Part shown: positions 44,996 through 54,070 of the stretch, one piece after another
Position numbering within the stretch: the stretch's first letter is position 1
Layout: each line of letters begins with the position of its first letter
DNA from: Limosilactobacillus reuteri
GTDB lineage: Bacteria > Bacillota > Bacilli > Lactobacillales > Lactobacillaceae
Direction of reading: 5' to 3'
Length of the DNA: 64,000 bases
Assembly (NCBI RefSeq): GCF_020784725.1
Contig: NZ_JAJGTZ010000028.1
Coordinates: 1-64,000, forward strand
Notes under the pieces: generated by a model
The model's input: only the letters and a program-made list of their open reading frames with translations
Told to the model about the DNA's origin: nothing
Databases searched by the model: none
Program-made: the position numbers and the translations under genes

Positions 44996-46195
44996 TTATA
45001 TCAATTGCTCTAAAAAACTAGTCCCATATTCACCACGCGCCAAATTAAAGTTATCCAGCACAGTTGCACCAAAGTCAGCAAATGTCGGACGAGTACCCAA
45101 CGGCCCGCTTTTTAGCATTGACGGAGAATAAACCAGTAATGGGACGTTTTCACGAGTATGGTCTGTGCCACGAAAACCAGGATCATTTCCATGGTCGGCA
45201 GTAATAATTAATAAATCATTGCTTTTAAGATTATGCAAAACTTTTCCTAGCCGCCGATCAAAATCCATTAACGCCTGTCCAAAACCTTGCGGATCACGAC
45301 GATGTCCATACATCGTATCAAAGTCAACTAGATTGATAAAACAAAAACCAGTGAAGTTCTGTTTCATCACCTCATCAACATGATCCATTCCATCCATATT
45401 ACTTTCATTATGATAAGTTTGGGTAAATCCATGTCCTGAAAAAATATCATTAGTTTTACCAATCGCAATCGTCGTATAGCCTGCTTGATGAAGCTGGTCG
45501 ATAACTGTTGGCGTCGGCGGTTCTAAGGTGAAATCACAGCGATTAGCAGTTCGGATAAAATGATCTTTATCTGGGCCAATATAAGGGCGTGCAATCACCC
45601 GACCAACCTGATAATCAGGTCCATTCAACAGTGTTCGAGCAAAGCGACAAATTTTATAAAGTTCTTCGACAGGAATTACATCCTCATGTGCAGCAATTTG
45701 CATGACTGAATCGCCAGAAGTATAGATAATCAGTTCGCCAGTGTCCATTTGTCGTTCACCGTAATCATGAATTACAGCGGTACCAGAATATGGCTGATTG
45801 ACAATTACTTTCCGTCCAGAAAATTCTGCAATCTGGTCGATAAGTGATTGAGGAAAGCCTTGCGGGAATGTCGACAACGGTTTAAAAACAGGTAGTCCCA
45901 TCATCTCCCAATGGCCATCCATACTATCTTTACCAGCCGAAATTTCAATCATCTTGCCATAATAAGCTAAAGGATGAGGAGCGTTAGGAATCCCTGAAAT
46001 TGCTTCTTTGCGTAAATTACTGAGCCCGAGTCGCCCAAGATTAGGTAATGACAAACTCCTCTTATAAGCCGCACCAACGTGACCTAACGTATCTGCCCCC
46101 GTGTCATTAAACTTATCCGCATCAATCGCTGCACCAGTTCCGACTGAATCTAACACAATCCCAAAGATACGTTGATATTTTTTGTAATTCCTCAT
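44996..46195 (-). CDS. deoB: Phosphopentomutase
   Basis: The protein is 399 aa, the normal length. It interconverts (deoxy)ribose-1-phosphate and -5-phosphate, feeding nucleoside sugars into the pentose phosphate pathway. The alkaline-phosphatase-fold metal residues are in [12 protein letters not shown] (Asp16), [14 protein letters not shown] and [12 protein letters not shown] with the nearby TDHTRE. Its ATG overlaps the pnuC stop (TAATG), so translation is coupled. Confidence 0.95.
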   Translation of the reverse strand: MRNYKKYQRIFGIVLDSVGTGAAIDADKFNDTGADTLGHVGAAYKRSLSLPNLGRLGLSNLRKEAISGIPNAPHPLAYYGKMIEISAGKDSMDGHWEMMGLPVFKPLSTFPQGFPQSLIDQIAEFSGRKVIVNQPYSGTAVIHDYGERQMDTGELIIYTSGDSVMQIAAHEDVIPVEELYKICRFARTLLNGPDYQVGRVIARPYIGPDKDHFIRTANRCDFTLEPPTPTVIDQLHQAGYTTIAIGKTNDIFSGHGFTQTYHNESNMDGMDHVDEVMKQNFTGFCFINLVDFDTMYGHRRDPQGFGQALMDFDRRLGKVLHNLKSNDLLIITADHGNDPGFRGTDHTRENVPLLVYSPSMLKSGPLGTRPTFADFGATVLDNFNLARGEYGTSFLEQLI

Positions 46196-46920
46196 TAATC
46201 TGTTGTGCCTCCTTCATTATCAGCTTCACCACTAGCCCATACTTTAGTTGCATAAATCGAATTAAACAATAAAGCAGCTTGCAAAGCGATTTGCGATAAG
46301 TCACCACCGAAAGTTCCAATGTGGATACCCATTTGGAACCGAATTGCCAAAATAATCCAGTAAATAATGTTTGCTGTATTGACCCAAATCCATAGTGACC
46401 AATTTTCCTGATATTTAAGAATATAAAGCAATTGCGCAATAAAGCTAACCACTAAATTAAATGAATCAAAATATGGAAGTTGTCCGTGAAAGAGGCTAAT
46501 AACATACCAGCCGATGAAATAAGCAACTACCACACCCGCAAAAACCCAGCGCCGCGCTTGCGGACTAAAACGTTTAGTTGCATCATCGTGACCCCACATA
46601 AACCAGCCGATTGGTTGAGAAATTACGTAAAAAATGTCCATGACAAATGTTCCCCACGTGTGGCTTTGCCAAGCAATATAAGTCATCGCAACACACTGAA
46701 TGAAACCAAAAATAAAAGTTACCTTTCGCCCTTTCATCCCATAAACAAGGGCAATTGTTCCAAAGACTCCAGAAAGCATGCCGATCCAACTATCCGGTGC
46801 AATCAAATAAACACCTACTTGGAGTAAGAGCAAAATTGTCACGTAAATTATCTCAAACTTCTTCCAATTACTAAAAAGCTGCGTAAAAAGCCAGCCATGA
46901 TCATTAGTTGCATTTATCAT
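46195..46920 (-). CDS. pnuC: PnuC-family nicotinamide riboside (or nucleoside) transporter
   Basis: The protein is 241 aa from [10 protein letters not shown], with GGAGG nine bases upstream, starting one base after the preceding stop codon. About seven hydrophobic segments are present. The family motif region near the C-terminus reads [16 protein letters not shown]. PnuC proteins move nicotinamide riboside by facilitated diffusion. Placement between a nucleoside phosphorylase and deoB suggests it may feed nucleosides or NR into this pathway. Confidence 0.85.
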   Translation of the reverse strand: MINATNDHGWLFTQLFSNWKKFEIIYVTILLLLQVGVYLIAPDSWIGMLSGVFGTIALVYGMKGRKVTFIFGFIQCVAMTYIAWQSHTWGTFVMDIFYVISQPIGWFMWGHDDATKRFSPQARRWVFAGVVVAYFIGWYVISLFHGQLPYFDSFNLVVSFIAQLLYILKYQENWSLWIWVNTANIIYWIILAIRFQMGIHIGTFGGDLSQIALQAALLFNSIYATKVWASGEADNEGGTTD

Positions 46921-46921
46921 A

Positions 46922-47659
46922 TTAATTTTCCTCCAGACTTTGATCACTTAAGATATCGAATGCAAGTTTGAGTGAAGCCATTTCCCCTTGAATCATGAGG
47001 TCATCCCCACTAACTAGATCATTAACCCCTGTTGCGAGATCTCCTTCGTATAGGACAACATTATTAAGAATCGATAAAGTTTCCATTCCACGTTGACGAC
47101 CAATAGTTAACAAGGTACTTGATTCCATATCGGCGCCAACGATCCCCTTACCAGACCAAAACGCTTCTTGTTCTGCATTATCATCCATGTAAAAGCCATC
47201 ATGTGAACGGATGATCCCATAAACTGCTTTAGGAGCATATTTATGTGCTAAGGCCATTAATTTAAATGAAGGGACAGCAGGATAATTTCCCGGGACATAC
47301 TTCTTAGTTAATCCATCATCGCGGACTACTCCTTCGCTAATAATTAATTCGCCTAAGCCAATTCCTTTTTGCATTGCACCAGCAGACCCCACACGGATCA
47401 GTTTTTTAACATTAACGTTATGAAGTTCTTCAACTCCGATTCCCGCAGACGGGGCCCCGATCCCAGTTGACATTACTAAAATTCGTTTATTTCGGTAAGT
47501 ACCAATTATCGACTTATATTCCCGGTTAAATGCCCATCCTTGAACATTTTCCAAAAACTCAGTTGCTTTATCTACTCGTGCAGGATCACCAACAATTACC
47601 GCGCTATCGGTATTAATTTCTGTGGTTAATTGTGTATGTGGTTGTTGTTCTTCCATCAT
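46922..47659 (-). CDS. Uridine phosphorylase-like nucleoside phosphorylase
   Basis: The protein is 245 aa of the NP-I family. Phosphate-binding and active-site segments are VGDPARV, STGIGAPSAGIGVEEL and RVGSAGAMQ, and the ribose-binding region is GADMESSTLLT. Such enzymes cleave nucleosides with phosphate to base and (deoxy)ribose-1-phosphate, which DeoB then uses. Udp is the best guess; a purine-specific enzyme is possible. GGAGG precedes the ATG, and the regulator stop is 2 bp upstream. Confidence 0.85.
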   Translation of the reverse strand: MMEEQQPHTQLTTEINTDSAVIVGDPARVDKATEFLENVQGWAFNREYKSIIGTYRNKRILVMSTGIGAPSAGIGVEELHNVNVKKLIRVGSAGAMQKGIGLGELIISEGVVRDDGLTKKYVPGNYPAVPSFKLMALAHKYAPKAVYGIIRSHDGFYMDDNAEQEAFWSGKGIVGADMESSTLLTIGRQRGMETLSILNNVVLYEGDLATGVNDLVSGDDLMIQGEMASLKLAFDILSDQSLEEN

Positions 47660-47661
47660 AA

Positions 47662-48327
47662 TTAATCCTCCGTTTCCACAATCTGTTGTAAAGTTTGCAA
47701 GTCGGTGATTTTAATAATTGAGCGATTAATTTGAATTACATTAATGTCAGCTAACTTTTTTAAAACACGATTTATATTCCGGTATGAGGTATCAACTTCA
47801 TAAGTGATTTTTTCTCGAGTAATTGGAATATGTTCATGAGCACAGTAAAGTAGAAATAATCCAATTTGCTGTAATGCAGAGTGCATACTATAACGCTCCA
47901 TCCTTTTTGTAAGATGATAAATCTGCTCAGAAAGATTATGAATCAGCCTATCAGCAAACCAATGATCCTTTTGTGTCCACTCAACGAAATCACTATTCCG
48001 AATACTTAGAACCGTAATTGGTGAAATATTGATAATTGATGCACTGTAAGGACGATTGATAATTGCTTCTTGTTCACCCAGAAACATCCCAGAATCATAA
48101 ACGTCCAAAACTACCTGTTTCCCACTAGGCGAATTCAAAAAAACTTTTACCCGCCCCTTAACAAGCAAATAGGTGTTTTGATATCTCTCTCCTTGATGCA
48201 GAACAAACTGCTTTGTATCAAACTTTTTCACGTCCATTTGTTCAATAATGTTTAGTGGTGCTGTTTTTACTAGCTGGCGAACCCGCTCGTTTGAATTAAT
48301 TGCTTTGTATACTTCATTAATATTCAA
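47662..48327 (-). CDS. Crp/Fnr-family transcriptional regulator of the nucleoside operon
   Basis: The protein is 221 aa from a TTG at 48327, with AGTGAGGGTGAT upstream; a GTG at 48342 is the alternative. The cyclic-nucleotide-binding barrel (HQGERYQNTYLLVKGRVKVFL, FLGEQEAIINRPYSASIINI) is followed by a long dimer helix and a winged HTH (ITREKITYEVDTSYRNINRVLKKLA). There is no Fnr-type Cys cluster at the N-terminus. As first gene of the operon with udp-like, pnuC and deoB, it probably controls them. The effector could be a nucleotide or sugar phosphate. Confidence 0.85.
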   Translation of the reverse strand: MNINEVYKAINSNERVRQLVKTAPLNIIEQMDVKKFDTKQFVLHQGERYQNTYLLVKGRVKVFLNSPSGKQVVLDVYDSGMFLGEQEAIINRPYSASIINISPITVLSIRNSDFVEWTQKDHWFADRLIHNLSEQIYHLTKRMERYSMHSALQQIGLFLLYCAHEHIPITREKITYEVDTSYRNINRVLKKLADINVIQINRSIIKITDLQTLQQIVETED

Positions 48328-48353
48328 GAGTATCACCCTCACTCTTTATCACT

Positions 48354-48375
48354 ATTATATTGGTTAGCGCTTACA
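48354..48375 (-). promoter_or_regulatory. -10 box and CcpA cre-like site of the nucleoside operon
   Basis: On the minus strand TGTAAGCGCTAACC (48362-48375) matches the cre consensus except the last base. It ends two bases before a TATAAT -10 (48354-48359). A cre box overlapping the promoter would give repression by CcpA on preferred sugars. No good -35 was found. Confidence 0.6.
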
Positions 48376-48517
48376 ATTTTCTATGTCACTTGTCTCTTAA
48401 TATACATGAAAATTGGGATTTTGCTATCTCAAAGTGTAATTTCGAGGACATTTGTCTTGGAAATAAAAAAGCAAACCATAAGGGAGCGAGACAGAAGGCA
48501 CTTGTGACTTCGTTTTT

Positions 48518-48534
48518 CGACGCGAAGCTAGCCT
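48518..48534 (-). repeat. Inverted copy of the 17-bp intergenic repeat
   Basis: This is the inverted copy of the 17-mer at 37393-37409. It sits in a gene-free spacer after the GGGAGCGAGACAGAA stretch at 48482-48496. Confidence 0.6.
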
Positions 48535-48551
48535 CTGGGAGCCCCCGCAAG

Positions 48552-48603
48552 CAACAATAGGCCTCTAACGTTCGGTTTTGCCGGACGTTAGAGGCCATTG
48601 TTG
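48552..48603. repeat. Long near-perfect hairpin
   Basis: Arms of about 23 bp pair with one bulged base and one mismatch (CAACAATAGGCCTCTAACG against CGTTAGAGGCCATTGTTG, then CGG/CCG closing a TTTTG loop). There is no T-run after either arm, so it is not a standard terminator. The spacer 48376-48774 holds no gene I can support. Confidence 0.65.
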
Positions 48604-48774
48604 TACTGCGTATTTGCTTTTTTTATGAAAGTAACTTATGTCACAGTCCCCTATGGTTTGGGATTTAAATTATTACTTTATTCAGTTAATGCGTCTTAAT
48701 TACCTTGGCTGGCATACCGGCAACTAATCTGATAAAACTAATACTCATTAAGTCAATTTCATTTTATATAAGCT

Positions 48775-49118
48775 TTACTCAAGCCCATAAAAATAAATTG
48801 AGTCAGGATCTTGCGTTGCCCGAATAAATTGCAAGATATACTGAACATGTCCATATGATCCTGACCGTACAAGGTGACGTGCAATTGCTCTCCTACGATA
48901 TTGGGACACATAAATTAGGTCCGGCAATCCTGTCATAAGAACAAAAATAGGAAAACCATGTCGTTTTAATTCATTAAATATTTGCGCAAAACTACGAATA
49001 GGTTGACTATTATCTACTTCATCAATTACTACCAATACATAATGGCTATTTTTTTGAACATTCTCCATCATTTTTTAGCAACTTCAGCAGTTTTATTCCC
49101 ATCTGAAATTAAAACTTA
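48775..49118 (-). pseudogene. Fragment of an AAA-type ATPase (Walker B region only)
   Basis: A 98-aa frame starting MMENVQKN contains VLVVIDEVDNSQPIRSFAQ and GFPIFVLMTGLPDLI, a Walker B and sensor region of ATP-binding proteins that are normally about 370-400 aa. No P-loop remains. Just upstream another frame reads DGNKTAEVAKK and then stops, so a one-base shift probably separates two parts of the old gene. The C-terminal 30 residues do not continue the family pattern I expect. Confidence 0.5.
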
Positions 49119-49206
49119 AAGCTTTGAAATTAATAAATTTTAGTCCTAATTCCTCTACTAGCTGTTGTAATTTTGTTTTTTAGAACTTTTTGTTAATGCT
49201 AGAGTA

Positions 49207-49248
49207 CAAAATAAAACGTCCCTCAATGATTAATTTCATTAAAGGACG
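49207..49248 (-). terminator. Terminator downstream of the rRNA methyltransferase gene
   Basis: CGTCCTTTAATGA pairs with TCATTGAGGGACG on the minus strand and is followed by TTTTATTTT. It lies 240 bp past the gene at 49488; the spacer 49249-49487 shows no gene. Confidence 0.65.
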
Positions 49249-49487
49249 AAATAAATTATTATTTCTGATAAACGAGAAAAGATTGATGTTTGTAAAACAT
49301 TATTAATTATTAGTTATCCCGATTGGAGAATATTGATTAGTTGCGAACTCACTTGGCGTTCTCTTCATTAAATTACTTCATGCTCCAGAATCAACTTTGT
49401 TCTTGGATTTTCCCCTACACTTCGACACTAAAGTATCAACAACGCTTTACATGATCGGATACTCAATTACTGCTCAAGTTTGTTCAA

Positions 49488-50360
49488 TCATTTAACTTTT
49501 CGATTACCTAGTTCCCAAAAAGCGAGAGCCGAGGCAGCCGCCACATTTAAGGAATCAACGCCCGGCGCCATCGGGATCTTAATTGTAAAATCACTCTGCG
49601 TAATTGTCTGTTCTCTTAATCCCGGGCCTTCTGAACCAAGGATAATTGCTAATCTATCTACTTCAGCTAACTGAGGATCATCAATATCAACCGTATTATG
49701 ACGGAGCGCCATCGCTGCTGTTTTATACCCTGCCTGATGAAGAAGGTCAATTCCCTTTGATCGCCAAACTTTAGCATCAACATAGGTCCATGGTACTTGG
49801 AAAACCGTTCCCATAGCTACCCGCGAGGCCCGGCGATAAAGGGGATCAGCTGAATCACTCGTTACAATTACCCCATCGATTCCGAGCGCCGCGGCTGAGC
49901 GAAAAATCGCCCCAATGTTAGTGGGATTCACAACACTTTCCAGAATTGCGATGCGTGGATGGTCACTGGGCATAGTAGCCAAAAAGCTGTCTAGACTTGG
50001 CCGTTCGACGCGGTGCATCGCCGCTAATGCTCCGCGTAAAAGATTATAACCACCACCAGCCAATTGCCGAAGTAAATTACTATTGACTACGTAGATTGGC
50101 GTTTGTTCTAATCCCCTAGTTTGGTTAATTGCCATTTCATGATCCAAATCAGCCAAGTCACGCTCTAGTTCCTTTTCTTCTATTAAAAGAGACGCTGGCC
50201 GATAGCCTGCTCGCAAAGCCCGTTCAATCACTTTGGGACTTTCCGCAATAAATAAACCCGGATTAGGTTCAAGAGCATGAAAAAGTTGTGCTTCATTAAG
50301 TCGCATATAAGGATCTAAGTCTGATCCTGTGAGATCTGTAAGAAGAATTAAATTATGCAT
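49488..50360 (-). CDS. SpoU/TrmH-family RNA 2'-O-methyltransferase
   Basis: The protein is 290 aa. The three SpoU motifs are present: NPTNIGAIFRSAAALG (about residues 145-160), IILGSEGPGL, and IPMAPGVDSLNVAAASALAF at the C-terminus. These form the trefoil-knot SAM site. The N-terminal part (LFIAESPKVIERALRAGYRP) fits an RNA-binding region of 23S rRNA or tRNA methylases. The exact target nucleotide cannot be assigned. A TATACT box lies just upstream. Confidence 0.9.
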   Translation of the reverse strand: MHNLILLTDLTGSDLDPYMRLNEAQLFHALEPNPGLFIAESPKVIERALRAGYRPASLLIEEKELERDLADLDHEMAINQTRGLEQTPIYVVNSNLLRQLAGGGYNLLRGALAAMHRVERPSLDSFLATMPSDHPRIAILESVVNPTNIGAIFRSAAALGIDGVIVTSDSADPLYRRASRVAMGTVFQVPWTYVDAKVWRSKGIDLLHQAGYKTAAMALRHNTVDIDDPQLAEVDRLAIILGSEGPGLREQTITQSDFTIKIPMAPGVDSLNVAAASALAFWELGNRKVK

Positions 50361-50430
50361 ATTGAATTTACCTTATCTTAAAAACTGAATTAGTTTAGTA
50401 TACTCTTATTTTCGCTCTTTTTCACGACGG

Positions 50431-50562
50431 CTATTTTATAACGAGCTTCGGTTGCCGATGAGTAACAAAATCACGTTGAATCAAAAGAGAAACAATCATT
50501 GCTAAGGCATCAATAATTAGGGTGATATAGTAATTATGGAGAACTTGAGCAGCAACCAGCAT
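50431..50562 (-). CDS. Possible small membrane protein, 43 aa
   Basis: From the ATG at 50562 the frame reads MLVAAQVLHNYYITLIIDAL and continues hydrophobic before a charged tail (QRDFVTHRQPKLVIK). A longer 65-aa version from 50628 would run across a terminator, so the short form is more likely if the gene exists. The ribosome binding site is poor. Family not recognised. Confidence 0.3.
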   Translation of the reverse strand: MLVAAQVLHNYYITLIIDALAMIVSLLIQRDFVTHRQPKLVIK

Positions 50563-50585
50563 TACAACAAAAAAACCTTTAGTAG

Positions 50586-50614
50586 CAAAAAACACCCAGC
50601 TTTTACACTGGATG
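50586..50614 (-). terminator. Terminator between the integrated element and the rRNA methyltransferase
   Basis: CATCCAG pairs with CTGGGTG on the minus strand, loop TGTAAAAG, then TTTTTT. It would stop read-through from the integrase side. The spacer 50615-50791 shows nothing else. Confidence 0.65.
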
Positions 50615-50791
50615 CTTCCCATTGGCAAATATGTTATTTTTGATGAGTGGGCTTAGTTTTAAAACTATCAACATGCTGCTATATCGCAGTTCCAACTCTA
50701 AGTGACATTGTCATTTTATTCCCCATCACTTGTTGAAGCCATCAGATAATCGCTTGTGTCACAAGGAATTTGGCAACTTAAATATCAACGT

Positions 50792-50813
50792 GGTAGAAAA
50801 ACGGTAGACAACT
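50792..50813 (+). repeat. Candidate attachment site, integrase end
   Basis: 22-bp direct repeat identical to 59611-59632. It contains two GGTAGA hexamers separated by AAAAC. It overlaps the end of the ancestral integrase frame. Confidence 0.75.
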
Positions 50814-52055
50814 ACACCTTGACGAACTGATTCCCAGTGAAGTTGACCAGTGAATGATCAGGGTGATCAATATGCCCCATGGCACCATTCATTTGGTCGG
50901 CTACCGTCCGATTACGTCCTCGCCATAGTTCAGAATAATACTGCAAGTAGGTGTTGGTTTAGCGTGCCCAAGTCGTTGTGATACCGCCAAGATGTCTACA
51001 TTATATTTATTAATAAGTAAGCAAACATGCGAAGTTCTTAATTCTCGTGCTTGAATATGGTGTACCCCTGCTAGCTTTGCGTATCGGTTAATTGTGTTAT
51101 TAACACTTGAACGGTGTAGAGGACGATCAGTTGCACTTAAAACATAATGATCATTACCATTTTGTGGTAGGTTATCGTATTGTTCCTGCTTCCACCACTT
51201 AAGCAATTTTACCAAATCGTTCGGTATATCGATTGTGCGCATACTACTCATGGTTTTAGTATAATTCTTGCGTTTCTTATCTGGGTCGATACTGTTAGTT
51301 AGCGTGTGATTTACCCTAATATACCCATCATGCAGATTAATATCAGACCACCAGAGCGCTAACCCTTCGGAGACCCGTAAACCAGTAAAATAGTACAGGT
51401 TAAGCATTACATAAGCTAGAGCACCCTCAATATCCCCCAAATAACACTTAGACACTACCTCCTTGAACTCTTCAAGGGTCCAATAATTGATAATATGAGG
51501 TCCCTTTGCAATAGCTCGAGTAGCTTTCTTTACCCGTGAGGGATTTCTTAACAAATAATCTAAATCAACGGCAGTATCTAATACTTGTCGGAATATACCA
51601 TATACAATGGATGCAAAAGATTGAGAGTAACCAGCTTCTGATGAAAGTAACCATGATCTAAAATCAAAGCAATCTTTAGGGGTAATGTCTTTTAAAGATT
51701 TAGCACCTAGTCTTTCTTTAATAAGCTTAAAAATTGACTTACGTGAGCTCCAAGTACTGTTCTCAACTTCACGACGATAATTAGGTATATAGACATTGCT
51801 CATGAAATTTTCCAAACTTATTTGCGATGAATGAACACTAGTCCCATCGCCAATTTCGCCCAGAACTCGTTGAACTTCTAAATGCGCCGCCCTTGCTGTT
51901 TTAAAACGATTACCCAAACGATCACGGCGTGCTTTCTTAATTATCTTTTTCCCAGTTAACGGGTCTTTTCCAAGATAGATAGAATAATAGTAGTAACCTT
52001 TATGGCCGTCTTTTGCTGGTTGATAGTAAACCGATTGATACTTAGTTCTTGCCAT
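50812..52055 (-). pseudogene. Tyrosine recombinase/integrase, frameshifted near the C-terminus
   Basis: The ATG at 52055 (MARTKYQSVYYQPAKDG) opens a phage-type integrase: N-terminal arm-binding domain, SAM-like domain (ISLENFMSNVYIPNYRREVE), and a catalytic domain with YFTGLRVSEGLALWW. The current frame ends at 50901 with an odd tail (PTPTCSIILNYGEDVIGR). Another frame continues smoothly as YLQYYSELWRGRNRTVADQM and ends at 50812. One base appears to be missing near 50950-50962. The shift removes the segment with the catalytic Tyr. In addition, the usual HxLR box reads RELR. The enzyme is probably inactive. Confidence 0.8.
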
Positions 52056-52260
52056 CCTTATCACCCTTATTAAGCGGGACACCCAGAATGACATCCTCAA
52101 TTATAGCACGAGGAGCAACTTCGAGACGAGGATTCGCCCAGAAAGTCTTGCCACGTTTAACCATTATTTGTCTTGCTTCCCGCAGAATCGTCTTGGCCTG
52201 GTTCGTTTTAAAGCCTAGATCCTCAAGTTCTTGCTTAGTCACTGTTGACCTTGTCATCAT
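52042..52260 (-). CDS. DUF3173-family protein of the element
   Basis: The protein is 72 aa from MMTRSTVTKQELEDLGFK, after AAAGGGGGAAACG. The pattern TKQELEDLGFKTNQAKTILR and RGKTFWANPRLEVAPRAIIE matches DUF3173, small proteins usually encoded just before integrases of Gram-positive integrative elements. It could act as an excisionase or directionality factor, which is an inference from position. It overlaps the integrase start by 14 bp and the initiator end by 26 bp. Confidence 0.75.
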   Translation of the reverse strand: MMTRSTVTKQELEDLGFKTNQAKTILREARQIMVKRGKTFWANPRLEVAPRAIIEDVILGVPLNKGDKDGKN

Positions 52261-53104
52261 CGTTTCCCCCTTTCTTGTTATAAAATTCATTTTTGTTAAC
52301 AATTTTCTTCCCATCTTTAGTGCTGAAAGATCGTTCGTAAGTAGCTCGTCTATCTTTATCACTTAAATCATATTGATTTAACAACCGTTGCTTAATGTCT
52401 GTTTTCATTACTGGATCCTTTATCCCCTTGGATCTTCGATAAATTCTAATGCCCTTGGGATACATATATAAGCGGGCACCCTTTGCATTAACCTTTTGAT
52501 TACCACTATTAACTTTCAGATCTGATAGATAAGCCATCACATATGAAGCCACATTGTCTGAATTAAATAAGCGTTTTGTCTTAGTAAATCCTTTGCACCA
52601 CAATTTCTGTACAATATTGTTGGGAATATATAATTCCTCACCATCAAGGGTTTTAAGTAACAAGTGCAAGTGCCAACGTCCGCTCAGTTGAGGCTCAATC
52701 ACAGCAATATATTCTAAACGACCTTTTACCTTACGCAGTTTGCTAATAAAGTTTTTAAAGTCCTGATACACCACTTTTGTGTCGTTCAAATTATGGGCAT
52801 TAATATCTACTCCATAAGTCAAAGTAATCCATAACTGATCGTTTCCGCCATCAAAATTATTAGCTATTAATCTCCTCAAAGAATGCATAGTCCTTTTTAC
52901 TGAAGATAGATTACCGACACGACTATTAGCATTTGTATTCATCTGTTTTATTTCGCCAGTGGTCAAATCTACATATCGATGATCCGAAATCACTAGAATG
53001 GATTGTTGATGATTATTGATATTACTAGTTGAAAGTTCAACAGTGTCACCGTACAAATAAGCTTTAACCACTGCGTTCTTGTCAATCTCACTATCAGCTT
53101 TCAT
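52235..53104 (-). CDS. HUH replication initiator / MobT-like relaxase
   Basis: The protein is 289 aa. The HUH metal motif reads GRWHLHLLLK (about residue 143), and a Tyr-containing helix SYVMAYLSDLK follows at about 187. This is the layout of rolling-circle Rep proteins and of MobT-type initiators in Tn916-like elements. It would nick the element's origin for replication or transfer. The C-terminus is highly charged (KKGGNDDDKVNSD). Confidence 0.8.
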   Translation of the reverse strand: MKADSEIDKNAVVKAYLYGDTVELSTSNINNHQQSILVISDHRYVDLTTGEIKQMNTNANSRVGNLSSVKRTMHSLRRLIANNFDGGNDQLWITLTYGVDINAHNLNDTKVVYQDFKNFISKLRKVKGRLEYIAVIEPQLSGRWHLHLLLKTLDGEELYIPNNIVQKLWCKGFTKTKRLFNSDNVASYVMAYLSDLKVNSGNQKVNAKGARLYMYPKGIRIYRRSKGIKDPVMKTDIKQRLLNQYDLSDKDRRATYERSFSTKDGKKIVNKNEFYNKKGGNDDDKVNSD

Positions 53105-53207
53105 AATTTCACCGCTGTTGTGTCACGATAATCAAGTTAAAGGGCAGTTGCACAAGCAACTACCCTCGCGACGACAGTCTAACGACCTGCTCGTCGCTAA
53201 CCAATAC

Positions 53208-54053
53208 TCATGTATTTGTTCTCGTAAGGTAACGATCAGTATCCTGATTAGTTAGAGATAACTTCAAAATCTGCCATATCTTTTCCGGCTCAATTTTTGG
53301 CGCCCTAAATGGCATTAAAAGCTCATCATTACTACCGTTAATCCATGCTAGCCCCTCACCTTTAGTTAAATGATATTCTGGAATATCAGTATCGTTACCA
53401 AATCCAAGGCGTAATTGAGTTGAGGTCATTGAACCCATCCCTAACTTAACGCTGACCTGTTCAGTAATAATCGTACTAAGACCTGCATTCCCAACTGATG
53501 GTTGCTGAGTAATAATTATGGCGACAAATCCTAATCCAGCACCAGTTAGAAATAGTTCCCTAATTAGTGCATCCCACTTATACCGATCATTCTTATCTTT
53601 TTTAGACAATCCTTCATTAAAAACTGCGTTAGTAGTTGCGTATTCCTCCAGTATTAAACAAAATAAAGGCATATGTAACGTACTTGCCGTTGCTCCGAAG
53701 CTGGTCTTATCAGCAATAAAATTGGCCCTTTTTCTTTTCAGAGCTACAAACTGATTAAGAAGCTTTAAAGCTTCAGTCTTGTTAGTCGCTACCCGATCAG
53801 GTGGTAATAGCCTACCTAACCTGGCCATTTCAGCATTTTTTAAATCGATTATAAACAGCTGAGTTGGACAGCTAGCTAATCCGTGCAATCCATTGATATT
53901 ATCGAGAGGTAAGGACGCTAGCATGTTTATTAAGTGTATGGTTAAGAAACTCTTACCTGATTGAGTAGGCCCGAAGACTAAAGTGAAAGGTTGATCCATC
54001 GCATCATATCCGATAGTTCGAGATATGGGTACGTAATATTGACTCAATTTCAT
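53208..54053 (-). CDS. FtsK/TcpA-like DNA translocase ATPase of the element
   Basis: The protein is 281 aa from MKLSQYYVPISRTIG, with AAGGGG upstream. Walker A is GPTQSGKS (about residue 28) and Walker B is PLFCLILEEY (about 130). A later ITQQPSV segment matches FtsK/SpoIIIE and coupling ATPases such as Tn916 Orf21. It lacks an N-terminal membrane domain; the separate membrane protein upstream may supply the anchor. It would bring the nicked DNA to a transfer channel. Confidence 0.8.
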   Translation of the reverse strand: MKLSQYYVPISRTIGYDAMDQPFTLVFGPTQSGKSFLTIHLINMLASLPLDNINGLHGLASCPTQLFIIDLKNAEMARLGRLLPPDRVATNKTEALKLLNQFVALKRKRANFIADKTSFGATASTLHMPLFCLILEEYATTNAVFNEGLSKKDKNDRYKWDALIRELFLTGAGLGFVAIIITQQPSVGNAGLSTIITEQVSVKLGMGSMTSTQLRLGFGNDTDIPEYHLTKGEGLAWINGSNDELLMPFRAPKIEPEKIWQILKLSLTNQDTDRYLTRTNT

Positions 54054-54070
54054 ACTTAACATCCCCTTAA

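Noticed and set aside
48386-48598. 70-aa minus-strand ORF across the repeat spacer
   Set aside because: It runs through the hairpin and the 17-bp repeat, has no ribosome binding site and no recognisable domain.
52049-52366. 105-aa plus-strand ORF within the element
   Set aside because: It lies opposite the DUF3173 and initiator genes and has low-complexity Ser-rich content typical of shadow frames.
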